Of a DNA stretch of 64,000 nucleotides, positions 8,685-18,386 are shown piece after piece. Within the stretch, counting starts at the first letter, position 1. The number at the start of each line of letters is the position of its first letter. Source of the stretch: Chloroflexota bacterium (lineage in GTDB: Bacteria > Chloroflexota > Anaerolineae > Anaerolineales > Villigracilaceae); contig JAAENC010000229.1 in the NCBI GenBank assembly GCA_024224815.1, positions 34,852-98,851 of the forward strand, written 5' to 3'. The position numbers and the translations under genes are program-made. The notes under the pieces are model-generated. The model searched no databases. It was not told the DNA's origin and was given only the letters and a program-made list of their open reading frames with translations.

Positions 8685-9746
8685 TTATGGCAGCCAGCGC
8701 CAAGGGTTTTGGAAAGCGCCGCCTTGACGGATTTCGAAATGAAGATGGGCGCCAAAAGAGTTGCCTGTATTGCCTGAACGGCCAATGAGTTGACCGGCAA
8801 AAACGCTTTGGCATGTGCCTACATTGATCTGGCTAAGGTGGGCGTAAAGTGAAGCGAAACCATTGCCATGATCGATGGCAATAACGTTGCCGTAGCCATA
8901 GTTATAGCCACCTTGTGCCATTGTGACTACGCCACTGTCTGCAGCGTAAATTGGGGCGCCTGTATTGGCAGAAATATCGATTGCAAGATGCCCAGACCAA
9001 AAATCGTTACCGCTGAGGAAATGGTCATCCGCAGGCCAAACAAAATAGCCTGAGCCAACTGCGCCAGCGGGACAAGAACTACCAGAGACCCCTGAAGTTC
9101 CTGAACTGCCACTTGCTTCAATAGGAATAACCCACTGTACAAATTCGCGCGAGCCGCCGGGTATCATGACTTTGTCGCCTTCATCAAGGATTGGGTTGGT
9201 TAGGTCTATATCGTTCCCTATCCAACTGAGTATCTCTTTGGGATTGGCTTCAAACTCATTTGCAATACTTTCGACCGTATCGTCTTCTGTCCATTCGTAA
9301 TAAATCCCGTCTACGGGGGGGATATTAAGCTCTTGCCCTACGCGCAGACTGTCGGGGCTATCTTCGAGGGTGTCATAATTTGCCCAAAGAAGCGTTTCTG
9401 GTTCTATATTGAATTCTTCTGAGATGCTAAAGGTGGAATCGCCCCTTGAAACCGTATATTTTTGGACTTCGTAATTTGGGCGGTCTTCGGGGATGAGGGT
9501 TTTGAGTGTGATATAACGCCGAATCGCATTGGAATTCGTTTCTTCAGGAGAGGCGTTTTCTGCTGAGGATGTGCTATTTGACGAATTACTTTCTACTGAA
9601 GTTGGCGTAGCTTCAACGATAATGGGGGGGGCAGTTTTGGCAAATGCCTCTTTGTTGCGATAGGCAAGAAAGAGGATACCCGCCACAATTGCGAGGGTTA
9701 CAACCCAACTAAGGATTGAAAAAAGATTTTTTTTGATAAAACTCAT
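8685..9746 (-). CDS. Membrane-anchored LysM/M23 peptidase
   Basis: The product is 353 residues. It has an N-terminal membrane anchor (about 10-29), a Ser/Thr-rich linker, two LysM domains (YTVSRGDSTFSISEEF near 98 and a second near 150) and a C-terminal M23 endopeptidase domain with GHLAIDISANTGAPIYAA, the central NVIAIDHGNG and the zinc motif GAHLHFEI. M23 enzymes cut peptidoglycan cross-bridges or stem peptides; the HLAID and HLHFE motifs look intact, so activity is plausible. It lies 19 bases after rho, within the rho-birA operon, and probably serves in envelope remodelling. Confidence 0.9.
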   Translation of the reverse strand: MSFIKKNLFSILSWVVTLAIVAGILFLAYRNKEAFAKTAPPIIVEATPTSVESNSSNSTSSAENASPEETNSNAIRRYITLKTLIPEDRPNYEVQKYTVSRGDSTFSISEEFNIEPETLLWANYDTLEDSPDSLRVGQELNIPPVDGIYYEWTEDDTVESIANEFEANPKEILSWIGNDIDLTNPILDEGDKVMIPGGSREFVQWVIPIEASGSSGTSGVSGSSCPAGAVGSGYFVWPADDHFLSGNDFWSGHLAIDISANTGAPIYAADSGVVTMAQGGYNYGYGNVIAIDHGNGFASLYAHLSQINVGTCQSVFAGQLIGRSGNTGNSFGAHLHFEIRQGGAFQNPWRWLP

Positions 9747-9765
9747 GGGAAATAAAGTGGTGCTT

Positions 9766-11046
9766 TTAGCTATCTTTTGTTAGGGCATCAAGGAAGTCTT
9801 CATTGGTTTTTGCTGCACGCATTTGTTGGATAATTGCTTCCATTGCTACACCTTGTGACATGCTTGCTCCCTGAGGAGCAGGAGAAGTCATTTGGATATA
9901 CATGCGGCGCATAAGCCAAACTTGTTTGAGTAAATCTGGGCCTAGAAGGAGGTCTTCTCGGCGCGTGGAGGATGCGTCAATGTTAAGAGCGGGGAAAATG
10001 CGACGCTCTTGTAAGCGGCGTGAGAGGTGCAATTCCATATTTCCTGTGCCCTTAAATTCTTCGTAAACCACATCATCAAGACGAGAGCCGGTATCCACCA
10101 GACAAGTAGCGACAATGGTTAACGAACCGCCATCTTCAATATTTCGTGCTGCACCAAAAAAGCGTTTTGGCGGATAAAGGGCAGAGGGATCAAGACCACC
10201 GGAGAGCGTACGCCCGGAGGGGTTGACGACCAAGTTATATGCACGAGCGAGACGAGTAATTGAATCCATCAAAATAACAACGTCACGCCCAACTTCGACA
10301 AGACGTTTGGCGCGTTCTAATGCGATCTCAGCTGTACGAACATGGGAGGTTACTGGCTCATCAAATGTAGAGGCAATCACTTCTGCGTCTACCGAGCGAT
10401 CCATATCGGTAACTTCTTCGGGGCGTTCGCCAATTAGGGCGACCATCATTGTTACTTCTGGGTTTTGGGATGAAATCGCGTTGGCGATACTTTTTAGAAT
10501 CGTTGTTTTACCCGCTTTTGGTGGAGAAACGATTAGTCCGCGTTGTCCGCGCCCAATGGGGGATATCAAGTTGATTAGGCGTGTGGCTAATTCTCTGTGA
10601 TCATATTCTAAATTAAAGCGTTCGTCAGGAAATACGGGAACAAGTTTTTCAAATTTTGGTCTGCGCCTCGCCTCTTCAGGGTCGATGCCGTTGACAGTCT
10701 CAACTTTTGTTAACCCAAAATGGCGTTCTGATTGGCGTGGTTCGCGAACAAATCCGACGACCATATCACCATTTCTTAAATTATATTTGCGCAACTGAGC
10801 TTGTGAGACATAAATATCTTGTGGCCCAATGCGATAATTATCTGCTCGCAAAAAGCCAATCCCTTCGCTCATGATCTCTAGAATGCCACCGCGAATTTGG
10901 AGACCTTCTTTTCCTGCTTCGGCTTGGCGAATTTCAAGGATAAGGCGTTCTTTCTTAAGGCGATTAGCACGCGGTACATCATAACCTTTTGCAATGGCGC
11001 GAAGCTCTAAAAGAGGGAGTTGTTCTAGTTCAAGGATAGTTTTCAT
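9766..11046 (-). CDS. rho: Transcription termination factor Rho
   Basis: The product is 426 residues from the ATG at 11044-11046 ([21 protein letters not shown]). An in-frame ATG at 11109 has no ribosome site and would add non-homologous residues. Rho is the hexameric RNA helicase that releases RNA polymerase. Visible are the N-terminal Rho-N helices, the cold-shock RNA-binding domain ([18 protein letters not shown]), Walker [10 protein letters not shown], Walker [17 protein letters not shown] and the Q/R-loop region. There is no long lineage-specific insertion. It is first in the unit with the peptidase, birA and a small membrane protein. The promoter at 11229-11257 gives a leader of about 175 bases, which could allow autoregulation. 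Confidence 0.96.
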   Translation of the reverse strand: MKTILELEQLPLLELRAIAKGYDVPRANRLKKERLILEIRQAEAGKEGLQIRGGILEIMSEGIGFLRADNYRIGPQDIYVSQAQLRKYNLRNGDMVVGFVREPRQSERHFGLTKVETVNGIDPEEARRRPKFEKLVPVFPDERFNLEYDHRELATRLINLISPIGRGQRGLIVSPPKAGKTTILKSIANAISSQNPEVTMMVALIGERPEEVTDMDRSVDAEVIASTFDEPVTSHVRTAEIALERAKRLVEVGRDVVILMDSITRLARAYNLVVNPSGRTLSGGLDPSALYPPKRFFGAARNIEDGGSLTIVATCLVDTGSRLDDVVYEEFKGTGNMELHLSRRLQERRIFPALNIDASSTRREDLLLGPDLLKQVWLMRRMYIQMTSPAPQGASMSQGVAMEAIIQQMRAAKTNEDFLDALTKDS

Positions 11047-11228
11047 GTGAGTCTCAATTCTAGGTGTGCAGGAATAGGAATAGCAATGCCCCCCAAAGAG
11101 CTTGGGCATTTAGTAAGATAATTGGTTATAAAAATGGCTGTTTTTCAAAATAAAATAGGGGATTGAGTAAGCAGACAAAATGCTGTTACAAATTAATTAG
11201 ACTATAAAGTGTTTCGGGGAACGAAAAA

Positions 11229-11257
11229 ATTATAGCATGTTCACTCACACTGTGCAA
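11229..11257 (-). promoter_or_regulatory. Likely sigma-70 type promoter of rho
   Basis: On the minus strand TTGCAC (11257-11252) and TATAAT (11234-11229) are separated by 17 bases. Transcription would start near 11222, leaving a leader of about 175 bases to the rho ATG at 11046. Confidence 0.6.
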
Positions 11258-11357
11258 GCGTCTTTTTGGGAGAGCTTATCCCTTCTCTCTCAGGGGAAAG
11301 GCTAGGATAAGGGCAGGACACAAAAGAATCTCTTATGTACAACATTGGCAATAAAAG

Positions 11358-11390
11358 AAAGATCCGAAGTCACATAGACTTCGGATCTTT
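11358..11390 (-). terminator. Hairpin terminator after the SQR-like gene and 39-residue ORF
   Basis: A perfect 14-bp stem (AAAGATCCGAAGTC with its complement) and a 5-base loop, ending in a short T-run on either strand. It lies eight bases past the stop of the 39-residue ORF and closes the respiratory block. Confidence 0.8.
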
Positions 11391-11397
11391 GCATTTC

Positions 11398-11517
11398 CTA
11401 TGAGCGTTTGCTATGGTCTACAGCTTTCAATATTTTGATATTCAAAACAATGAAGCGCCAAAGCTGAAATAGTTTGAAGTTCATCCAGAATTTATCTTTT
11501 TTTGTGATTTCCATCAT
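11398..11517 (-). CDS. 39-residue basic small protein coupled to the SQR-like gene
   Basis: A short frame starts at tandem ATGs (11517 or 11514). The ribosome site TAGGAG overlaps the stop codon of the SQR-like gene, so translation is probably coupled. The peptide begins MMEITKKDKFWMNFKL and contains FQLWRFIVLNIKIL; it is basic and amphipathic to hydrophobic with two Trp, as expected for a small peripheral or membrane-associated subunit. It is followed at once by the terminator at 11358-11390. I do not recognise a family. Position and ribosome site are the only evidence that it is real. Confidence 0.6.
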   Translation of the reverse strand: MMEITKKDKFWMNFKLFQLWRFIVLNIKILKAVDHSKRS

Positions 11518-11523
11518 ATTCTC

Positions 11524-12963
11524 CTATTCGGGGATAATTTTCCAGCCGGGTAAGCCGCGTAATTTCCAGATAAATGTATCGTGTAGCATTCGTTTCATCC
11601 ACGCGCCACCAAGCCCCATTTCCATATGGGTGGTGAAGAGATCACGTCCGCCTTCGTTCGGGTAACGACGCATATCGGGTACAACGGGGTGAATCACCAT
11701 CACCGCTGCGTTTCCATCCCAAAGAGAGTCGCCCATCGAAGCGATACAAGCGGCAACCATTTCTGTCATCCGCTCAGAATGAGTCATGCGCCCGTGTCTA
11801 ACAAGATCAATTATATTTAGCGCAACGATTCGCCCGATAATGCCCGAAACCATCCCTGTTCGGGGGGGGGCAGCGGTAATAGATGTACCATTGGGCGTAG
11901 TGTGTGGACGCGAAATAGGACCCGGAGGAGCAAAAGCAATGCCTGCGGCAAAAATGTTTTTATAATTCGGATTCTGATATTGCGCAGGCCAAGCGTCAGG
12001 ATTAGCTTCCAGTTCATCGTAGGGCAACCCGTAAATCCCATCCACAATAACGAAACCGCCCTTGTTGACAACCTTATCGGAAACATCAGCTTTATCTTTG
12101 CCAATATACTGGATCGGTTGCCCCAAAAACTGCGGAATGAGCATCGCAAAATCGTAATCTGTTTCGCCCATTTCCCCTTCGAAATTCTCCCAGTAGATCT
12201 TCTTTTCGTCTACGCTCTTAACGCCCGTTTGAACCTGCCATTTGATGTCATGATCTTTGAAAACCGCTGAGATAAACTCTTCGCTGCTCGTAAGCTCGCC
12301 CTTATATTTTGCTTGGATCCCACGTACGCCAAAATCGCCTAATGCCTGTTCATTAGAAAGCCAAAGCAATTCTGCTTGTTCGCGTACGCCTTTTTTGACC
12401 AGATCTTTGTGAACATTGACGATAAATTCAAAAGCTGCGCCTTGGCAGGTAGCACTGGGATGCCCTGTCCCGATCACCATTTTGACCTTTTCGCCTTTTT
12501 TCATGCGCTCAACATACTCAAGGTATTTATCGCGTGTTTGAATCACATGGGGAAGAGAACAAACAGAGTAAGTATTTTCACCCTGATCTGGCCCTAACCC
12601 AGGTGTGCCAGCGAAATTCAGTTTTGGGCCTGTTGCAACGAGTAAATAATCATATTCCACGCGGACACTATCGCCATTTGCCTTATCAACCTCTACAAAT
12701 TGTTGTCCTTCATCGGGATAAACTTTTGTTGCCATGCCATGAACAAAATAGACATTCATTCGTTTATAAACAGGTGCCAATTTGAAGGTTGTTTTTTCGG
12801 GCTTCATATGTCCCACGCCAACCCAAATCCAGGAGGGGATATAGGCAAAAGAATCGTGACGGTTGATCATTGTCACTGTGTGTTTTTTACCTAGTTTGTC
12901 ACCTAAGTAGAGAGCAGCCGTATGTCCTGCAAAACCTGCTCCTATTACAACAATTTTTGCCAT
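11524..12963 (-). CDS. Sulfide:quinone oxidoreductase-like FAD flavoprotein
   Basis: The product is 479 residues. It has an N-terminal FAD-binding GxGxxG ([17 protein letters not shown]), the second dinucleotide motif ending in [11 protein letters not shown], and a C-terminal FAD loop ([13 protein letters not shown]). Cys135 (YSVCSLPH) and Cys173 ([10 protein letters not shown]) match the two redox-proximal cysteines of the SQR/flavocytochrome c dehydrogenase family. The third Cys of classical type I SQR is missing. The C-terminal amphipathic segment ([26 protein letters not shown]) suits monotopic membrane binding. It would oxidise sulfide, or a related thiol or persulfide, and reduce quinone for the neighbouring Rieske/cytochrome b complex. 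It sits 34 bases after the cytochrome b-ferredoxin fusion. The substrate is inferred. Confidence 0.75.
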   Translation of the reverse strand: MAKIVVIGAGFAGHTAALYLGDKLGKKHTVTMINRHDSFAYIPSWIWVGVGHMKPEKTTFKLAPVYKRMNVYFVHGMATKVYPDEGQQFVEVDKANGDSVRVEYDYLLVATGPKLNFAGTPGLGPDQGENTYSVCSLPHVIQTRDKYLEYVERMKKGEKVKMVIGTGHPSATCQGAAFEFIVNVHKDLVKKGVREQAELLWLSNEQALGDFGVRGIQAKYKGELTSSEEFISAVFKDHDIKWQVQTGVKSVDEKKIYWENFEGEMGETDYDFAMLIPQFLGQPIQYIGKDKADVSDKVVNKGGFVIVDGIYGLPYDELEANPDAWPAQYQNPNYKNIFAAGIAFAPPGPISRPHTTPNGTSITAAPPRTGMVSGIIGRIVALNIIDLVRHGRMTHSERMTEMVAACIASMGDSLWDGNAAVMVIHPVVPDMRRYPNEGGRDLFTTHMEMGLGGAWMKRMLHDTFIWKLRGLPGWKIIPE

Positions 12964-12997
12964 AATTTTCTCCTTTTTGTGATCCTTTGGAATAAAT

Positions 12998-15007
12998 TTA
13001 ATAAGTCAAGCCGGGTGCAACTAAAGTAATAGCGTAAATATCCCTATCTTCTAATTGAATCTCTCGTTTTGTTAATGTCCATGTCGTCGGGGTGGCATCT
13101 GCTGCCACGACCTTGACTAGTATTTCATACTCTCCTGGAGGAAGGACAATCTCTTCAAATAAACGCAGTTTTTTTTCTGAAGAAAAACGACCGGCAGAGT
13201 AGCTTTTCTCCACAAAAATCTCACCATTTACGAGAAGATTGATTTCTACAGGAGAATCTTCATCGAGTAAGTTTAGTTGCGTGCCCAGCGCGCGTGGCAA
13301 ATCCTGTGCGACCAACTGCACTTTGCTTTGAGACTCAGGGTAAGGTGTATAAGGCTGATTTGTGAATAAAATTTGCACCGCCAAAAGCACGATCAGCAAA
13401 GTAAAAACGGGGAAATAATTCCGCCAGTTTAATTCGCCTTCGTCTTTTATGGTCATTCTTTCGACCGCTTTTTTAAAGAAATTTGGTGGTTGCCAGTCAA
13501 AAGAGATAGGTGCGTCTTTAAATGCGGATTTCAGCAAAGGTTTTCGCTCGCGGGTCAGCCTGCCTTCTGTCCAGGTATTGCCGCGGCGTTGGGCACAATC
13601 TTCGGGCGGGCAGCCGATCATTTGTACTTCGGATGCGCCAGCGGCGTAGGTTTCGCTGACCAAACTGGGAGGGGCTGCCCCGACACAGGGCAGGGGGATA
13701 GTGACGATTCTCGGATCATTTTCTTGTTTTTGGCTTGCTGAGGCTTCGAGATAAGTTTTTGCACCGTGAGCAACGTGCCGCTCACAGGTAAAGACAACTT
13801 TGACATTTTCTGCTTTCTCTTGTGCTTCTTCCAAAAGGAGCTGGGTCGCTTCTTTCATCGCTTTTGCGTTTAACGCATCAACTTCTATGGCATCATATTC
13901 GCAGGAGCCTACACATATCCCGCAGGAGACGCAGAGTTCAGTTTTTTCGATAGCGACAAGTTTTGAGCCTTTGCCTTCTCTTTCGACCATTTCGAGCGCA
14001 TTGTAGGGGCAATCTATGGCGCAGAGTGTACAGCCTATACAGGCATCGGTGATTATTTTAACGGGAGCAACTTTAGGTCCGCGTATGATCCAGGGGAATG
14101 CTGCTGTTAGGGCGATTATGCCCAGGATGCTTCCCCAAAGCAAATTGGCGGTATTTCCTGTCAGATCCAGTTCCATCGGGAAGTAGAAAAGGAAGAAAGG
14201 GTCTAGCTCTATTTTGCCCGGTATCAAGTTGAAGGAGGCGCGTGGCAACATCCCCACCGGGAAAAAGGCAGAAACAAGAATAATGACGGCGGCTGTGCTT
14301 ATCATCCACATTTTGGAGGGGAAAAGTTTTGGTTTGTTCAGTCGGATGATGTGCCACCAGAAGAAAAGCCCGATCACGGCAGAGAGGAGGATGTGCACGG
14401 CCAATATCCAAAACATGACTTGCCAGGAGCCATCATTTTTAGAAACTCTAATAAGACTGAGGGCAAATGCATCGCCGCTGTTGCCAAAATAGCGATTGAG
14501 AAAAGTAATAAAGGTGTCGTTAATGACTTGTGCGCGTTGATCCCAGATCATCCAATAGCCGGTTAGGCCATCGAGCCAAAGGAGAATGCCCATAACGATG
14601 CCCGAGACCCATGCCAGCCAGCGGGGGCCACGGAAACGATCCATAAAAAATGTACGATAAGCATGAAGGAGGGTGATAATAACGGCTGAGCCTGATGCGT
14701 AGCGATGAATGGCTCGAACAGTGTGTGCGATAAATTGGCTTTCAATTTTTTCGACGGCGAGGTAGGAGGCTTCATAACCAAATTGGTAAAAGAGGGTGAT
14801 ATATAAGCCCGTAATTGCGACGATAGACCAGAGAAAGACTGAAATAGTGTCTGTATGATAAAAAATATTTAATTTTAGGGTTTTGCCAAGGCGTGTGAAA
14901 ATTCCTTCTACGAAGAGGGCCAGTTTTTCTAGCCAACGTAGGGGTTTTATATTATTTGTTGTCCAGGGAATTTTAACGTTTTTCTCGGAGCGAGTTGATT
15001 TAGGCAT
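12998..15007 (-). CDS. Cytochrome b / 2x[4Fe-4S] ferredoxin / MvhD-like fusion protein
   Basis: The product is 669 residues. Residues 45-310 form a cytochrome b6-like membrane domain. His pairs H101/H115 and H205/H219, each 14 apart on two helices, should ligate two b hemes. Residues 320-375 hold two CxxCxxCxxxC clusters (C323-C333, C359-C369). Residues 400-490 resemble MvhD/FrhD, the delta subunit that links hydrogenase to heterodisulfide reductase, with C408, C441, C466 and C471. The usual CxxC start of that motif is CERH here (H411). A final helix (531-549) leads to a periplasmic domain of about 120 residues. Such a fusion could pass electrons between quinone, ferredoxin-type centres and a soluble partner. 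It is followed by the SQR-like gene. No ribosome site is obvious at the ATG at 15005-15007. Confidence 0.8.
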   Translation of the reverse strand: MPKSTRSEKNVKIPWTTNNIKPLRWLEKLALFVEGIFTRLGKTLKLNIFYHTDTISVFLWSIVAITGLYITLFYQFGYEASYLAVEKIESQFIAHTVRAIHRYASGSAVIITLLHAYRTFFMDRFRGPRWLAWVSGIVMGILLWLDGLTGYWMIWDQRAQVINDTFITFLNRYFGNSGDAFALSLIRVSKNDGSWQVMFWILAVHILLSAVIGLFFWWHIIRLNKPKLFPSKMWMISTAAVIILVSAFFPVGMLPRASFNLIPGKIELDPFFLFYFPMELDLTGNTANLLWGSILGIIALTAAFPWIIRGPKVAPVKIITDACIGCTLCAIDCPYNALEMVEREGKGSKLVAIEKTELCVSCGICVGSCEYDAIEVDALNAKAMKEATQLLLEEAQEKAENVKVVFTCERHVAHGAKTYLEASASQKQENDPRIVTIPLPCVGAAPPSLVSETYAAGASEVQMIGCPPEDCAQRRGNTWTEGRLTRERKPLLKSAFKDAPISFDWQPPNFFKKAVERMTIKDEGELNWRNYFPVFTLLIVLLAVQILFTNQPYTPYPESQSKVQLVAQDLPRALGTQLNLLDEDSPVEINLLVNGEIFVEKSYSAGRFSSEKKLRLFEEIVLPPGEYEILVKVVAADATPTTWTLTKREIQLEDRDIYAITLVAPGLTY

Positions 15008-15041
15008 GGTTTTGGTTGATTGCTTATATTCTTTGGCTTAT

Positions 15042-15064
15042 AAGAAGACCTTGTAGGTCTTCTT
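15042..15064 (-). other. Leader hairpin before the cytochrome b fusion gene
   Basis: A 10-bp perfect stem (AAGAAGACCT with its complement) around a 3-base loop, 35 bases upstream of the fusion gene's ATG. It could be an mRNA-stability or control element, since this gene lacks a clear ribosome site. Confidence 0.45.
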
Positions 15065-15087
15065 TGGGATGTTAGGGTTGTCTTAGC

Positions 15088-15123
15088 AAAAACCCTAAGG
15101 CGTTTTATTTCCTTAGGGTTTTT
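15088..15123 (-). terminator. Intrinsic terminator between triheme cytochrome c and the fusion gene
   Basis: A 13-bp stem (AAAAACCCTAAGG with its complement) and a 10-base loop. It ends in an A/T run on both strands. It separates the Rieske/cytochrome b unit from the fusion/SQR unit. Confidence 0.8.
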
Positions 15124-15149
15124 GTTAGGTACTGTGAATGTTATTTTGT

Positions 15150-16298
15150 TTATTCTTGCCAGGTACGCAGGAAGCTGATGATGTTGGCGAGTTCTTCTTC
15201 GCTGAGTACATCTTCAAAGCCGCGCATAGCTGTTCCTTCTCGTCCGACTAGTGTGAAGGCGAAAACTTCAGCATTTGTGCTTTCCTGAAGGAAGGTACTG
15301 GGTTGTAGTTTTGGACCTACACTACCTTGACCTTCTGCTCCGTGACAGCCGCTACAGGTTGTTTGATAAAGGGGTTCGCCTGTTTCGGCATCGCCCATAG
15401 GCCAATTATTACGGAGTTCCTCTAAGGAACTTAATGCTTCGGCTGAGGTACCGGCATCGATGAGTTTAGTTGTTGAATCTATCTCACTCAAAAGAGGGCC
15501 AAATGCAATGGGCTCTGCACGTTCAAGATAGAAGAGAGCGTCACCTTTATTGCCTTCTTCGAGTGCGAAGAGGGCTGAATCGAGCATTTGGGAAACTGAT
15601 GTTGCTGCAATAACTTCTTCGCCAGCACGCCATGCTTCGAATAATGCTAGTAAGTCTTCAATCTGGTTGTTAGAAAGTACTTCTCCCCAAATGGGCATAC
15701 CTTCGGATGGGTGACCATTGATAATCGTTTGCTCATACCATTCATTATCGTTTTGTTTTAAGCGAGAGACGTTGTTAATAGCCGGAGCGACAGAATCTTC
15801 GCCGCCTTTGCCATCTTCACCGTGACAAGTAAAACAGGTGCTAGAGAAGAGAGAGGCGCCGCGTGATGCGCTGGGCACAAAATCTTCAGCAAGATTATCA
15901 GGAGCATTCTCTTCATACTCGCGAATATAATCAACGACAGCGTGAATATCTTCGTCGGTTAGTGCGCCACCATAAGATTGTCCCCAAGCAGGCATGGTTG
16001 TGTTTGGTCGCCCGGTTTGGATCGTGGCAAAGAGAACGCCGTTAGACGCTTCTTCGAGTAATGTTTTGTCGTTAAGGGCCGGGCCGACACCACCTTCGCC
16101 GCGTGAACCATGGCAGGACGCACAATTTTCTACAAAGAGCGCACGCCCATGTTGAAGACTCTCTTTGGCGTGATGCTCAGTTGCTTCAACGAGACGAGCG
16201 TTCTCCATAGCCATAATGAAGGAGAAGCTAGCAAGGAGAACCACTGTGATAATCAATCCTATGAGAAGCTGTTTATTATAGTTTTCGTTTTTCAGCAT
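15150..16298 (-). CDS. Membrane-anchored triheme cytochrome c
   Basis: The product is 382 residues. An N-terminal helix (LLIGLIITVVLLASFSF) anchors it. Three CxxCH motifs lie near residues 59 (CASCH), 155 (CFTCH) and 314 (CSGCH), each followed by a G-rich stretch typical of class I mono-heme domains with downstream Met ligands (NTTMPAWG, SEGMPIWG, TAMRGF). Between hemes two and three is a helical linker of about 120 residues. It follows the Rieske gene by nine bases and is probably the c-type subunit of the bc-like complex, relaying electrons to the ba3 oxidase or the mono-heme lipoprotein at 20461-20877. Confidence 0.9.
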   Translation of the reverse strand: MLKNENYNKQLLIGLIITVVLLASFSFIMAMENARLVEATEHHAKESLQHGRALFVENCASCHGSRGEGGVGPALNDKTLLEEASNGVLFATIQTGRPNTTMPAWGQSYGGALTDEDIHAVVDYIREYEENAPDNLAEDFVPSASRGASLFSSTCFTCHGEDGKGGEDSVAPAINNVSRLKQNDNEWYEQTIINGHPSEGMPIWGEVLSNNQIEDLLALFEAWRAGEEVIAATSVSQMLDSALFALEEGNKGDALFYLERAEPIAFGPLLSEIDSTTKLIDAGTSAEALSSLEELRNNWPMGDAETGEPLYQTTCSGCHGAEGQGSVGPKLQPSTFLQESTNAEVFAFTLVGREGTAMRGFEDVLSEEELANIISFLRTWQE

Positions 16299-16307
16299 GA
16301 TTTCTCC

Positions 16308-16799
16308 TCACGATTGGGTGGTTTGGGAAGGATCGAAGGCTTTGCGTTCGAGTGCTTCTTCTGTGTTGACAAAAACTTCACCGGCTTCAATAGTTACGGG
16401 GAAGTAATCCATTGGGCGAGGAGCAGGGCCGCCAGTTACCACGCCTAACTTATCAAATAGAGAGCCGTGACAAGGACAGTGGTATTGATCTTCATCTTCT
16501 TCAAAGGGAACACTGCAACCTAGGTGGGTACAGCGTTGCCAAAGTGCAAGAAAACTACCGTCGTCAAGACGGGAGAGGAAGAAACGCCCTTCTTTTATAA
16601 GAGTGATGCTTCCGGGAGGAAATTCTTCCAGTGTGCCAGCTTTGACGATTCCGCCAAATCCGCCATCAACAACCGGTTGAATAAACTTTCCTAGTGCGGC
16701 CAAGGATTCTCCCATGAGCGCAACCATTGCTGTTAGCCAAGCAATTCCTAAGAATTGCCTGCGATCAACTTTTTCTTTCTTTTCGTTTTTTTCAGTCAT
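16308..16799 (-). CDS. Rieske [2Fe-2S] protein of a bc/b6f-like complex
   Basis: The product is 163 residues. I chose the second ATG (16799) because an AAGGAG site lies seven bases before it; the ATG at 16805 is only one base from that site. The N-terminus has a twin-arginine motif (RRQFLG) and a hydrophobic segment, so the protein is likely exported folded by Tat and stays as a membrane anchor. The cluster motifs CTHLGC and CPCHGS are intact, supplying two Cys and two His. It accepts electrons from quinol at the Qo site and hands them to the cytochrome c subunit. It follows the subunit IV-like gene by 23 bases. Confidence 0.94.
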   Translation of the reverse strand: MTEKNEKKEKVDRRQFLGIAWLTAMVALMGESLAALGKFIQPVVDGGFGGIVKAGTLEEFPPGSITLIKEGRFFLSRLDDGSFLALWQRCTHLGCSVPFEEDEDQYHCPCHGSLFDKLGVVTGGPAPRPMDYFPVTIEAGEVFVNTEEALERKAFDPSQTTQS

Positions 16800-16822
16800 T
16801 TGCATTCTCCTTATTCTTTGGC

Positions 16823-17608
16823 TTAGAGACCATCAAAGGGGTTATATCCATTAGGCATTGCCCAAGGCATGTAGAGTTCAAACCCAGGTCCGCGGAATAA
16901 GAAACCCGTTAATGTTAGTACGATAGCAGTGAAGAAGAGAACAGTGAACAAAACTAGCATAACTTCTCTAGCGTTGGTAGTCCCTTTTTTGAATCGCCAC
17001 AAATAGAGTACCGGCAGGATGACCAAGAAGGCCATGATGCTGCCTGGAATAATGGATTGGGTGACGAGATTTGGTAATACATCACGCAATAATTCACGGG
17101 GTGGGAAGGTATGATCAAGGGCAACAAAACCGATCATTACGATCGTTGTATACAGCGCTGTCCAGCCGACTATACGTTTGCCGCGTTTGGATGTGAACCA
17201 GACACCTGCGCCTTCACGGCTGTGGTCGATATAGGGAATTAAGATGAGGAAAAGCACTGATAATGCTGGCAAAATGATACCTGCCAATGTGGGGTGCATA
17301 TGTTCCAGCATCTCTTGCAGTCCCATTAAGTACCAAGGTGCTTTTGCCGGGTCGGTAGTGATAATGGCGTTGGCGTGTTCTTCAAGAGGGGCATCTTTTA
17401 GAAGTGAGAATAGTACCAAGAAGAGTGTGGAGCCAAGCGCAATGATCAACTCGAGAATTGCTACAATGGGGAAGGCGAATATAGTATTATCTGGCCCCTT
17501 GTCTACCATTACGGTAGGGGCTTTTACGACTTCGACCAGACTGTAGGTTTTGCCGGATGATTTGGTGAAGTTTTGTTCTTTTTCTTGGGGCTTTTTAGTT
17601 GCTGTCAT
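16823..17608 (-). CDS. Cytochrome b C-terminal / subunit IV-like protein
   Basis: The product is 261 residues. The start at 17608 has a GGAGG site seven bases upstream and overlaps the cytochrome b gene by 14 bases; ATGs further upstream lie inside that gene without a site. The protein has four or five membrane helices and corresponds to subunit IV of b6f or the C-terminal half of cytochrome b. The Qo-site motif normally PEWY reads APWY ([12 protein letters not shown]), so the conserved glutamate is replaced. The extra C-terminal helix ends in [10 protein letters not shown]. It belongs to the cytochrome b-subunit IV-Rieske-cytochrome c operon. Confidence 0.9.
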   Translation of the reverse strand: MTATKKPQEKEQNFTKSSGKTYSLVEVVKAPTVMVDKGPDNTIFAFPIVAILELIIALGSTLFLVLFSLLKDAPLEEHANAIITTDPAKAPWYLMGLQEMLEHMHPTLAGIILPALSVLFLILIPYIDHSREGAGVWFTSKRGKRIVGWTALYTTIVMIGFVALDHTFPPRELLRDVLPNLVTQSIIPGSIMAFLVILPVLYLWRFKKGTTNAREVMLVLFTVLFFTAIVLTLTGFLFRGPGFELYMPWAMPNGYNPFDGL

Positions 17609-18368
17609 TTTCTGCCTCCAGTTCGTCATCATCTTTTACTTCGTTTGCGGCAAGACCACCATCTTTACGTACGCGCCAAATGTGGAGAGAAATGACGAGT
17701 AATAAAATGGCAGGAACAACCATAACGTGCAAGCCGTAAAAACGAGTTAGAGCTGCTTGGCCAACTTCCGGACCGCCAAGCAAGATCTTTTTTATCGTTT
17801 TGCCCATCAGCGGCTCATACGCGGCAACACTTGTTCCGACCGTGATTGCCCAGAATGCGAGCTGATCCCATGGAAGGAGGTAGCCGGTAAAACTGCCTGC
17901 GATGGTGAGAATAAGCAAGATAACGCCAACGACCCAGTTGAATTCACGTGGGGGCTTATACGCACCGGTGTAGAAGACGCGTACCATGTGTAAAACAGCA
18001 CTCAAGACCATTAAATGTGCGCCCCAGCGGTGCATATTGCGCAATAATTGTCCGAAGGGGACTTTGGTCTGCAGTTTTACAATGTCGAAATAAGCTAATT
18101 CTGTAGATGGTACATAATAGAACATCAATAAGATGCCGGTGAGGGCAAGAATGATGAACATTACGGTTGTGATCACACCTAATCCTAAAGAATAGGCGGC
18201 TCTGATGCTCTTTTTATTCACTCGCACCGGGTGCAAGTGGAAAAAGATGTTGGTTGTCATGATCAGGGAGCGATCAAGTGGGTTATCAGGCCAGCCGTGA
18301 CGGAAAAAAGATTTCCATGGGCGGCTATTTGTGACCTTCTCCCATAAGTTCTGTAATAGGTTTTTCAT
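17595..18368 (-). CDS. Cytochrome b (b6-type) subunit of quinol:cytochrome c oxidoreductase
   Basis: The product is 257 residues, close to cytochrome b6 in length. Two helices carry the paired heme ligands: [15 protein letters not shown], and [20 protein letters not shown]. The Qo-proximal GYLLPWDQ and the quinone-site region LLGGPEVG are intact. It oxidises menaquinol and passes one electron to the Rieske protein and one through the b hemes. It is split from subunit IV as in b6f and Firmicutes-type complexes. The GltD-like gene lies 18 bases upstream, which implies co-transcription with a flavoprotein. Confidence 0.94.
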   Translation of the reverse strand: MKNLLQNLWEKVTNSRPWKSFFRHGWPDNPLDRSLIMTTNIFFHLHPVRVNKKSIRAAYSLGLGVITTVMFIILALTGILLMFYYVPSTELAYFDIVKLQTKVPFGQLLRNMHRWGAHLMVLSAVLHMVRVFYTGAYKPPREFNWVVGVILLILTIAGSFTGYLLPWDQLAFWAITVGTSVAAYEPLMGKTIKKILLGGPEVGQAALTRFYGLHVMVVPAILLLVISLHIWRVRKDGGLAANEVKDDDELEAENDSN

Positions 18369-18386
18369 AAATCCTCCAGCGCAGTG

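Larger units (their letters stand above)
11047..11397. other. Intergenic region upstream of rho
   Basis: No gene of meaningful length is seen here. The stretch holds the rho leader and promoter, a degenerate palindrome around 11274-11312 (CTTATCCCT ... GGATAAGGG, with C/G-rich flanks like the REP family) and the terminator hairpin at 11358-11390. Confidence 0.6.
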
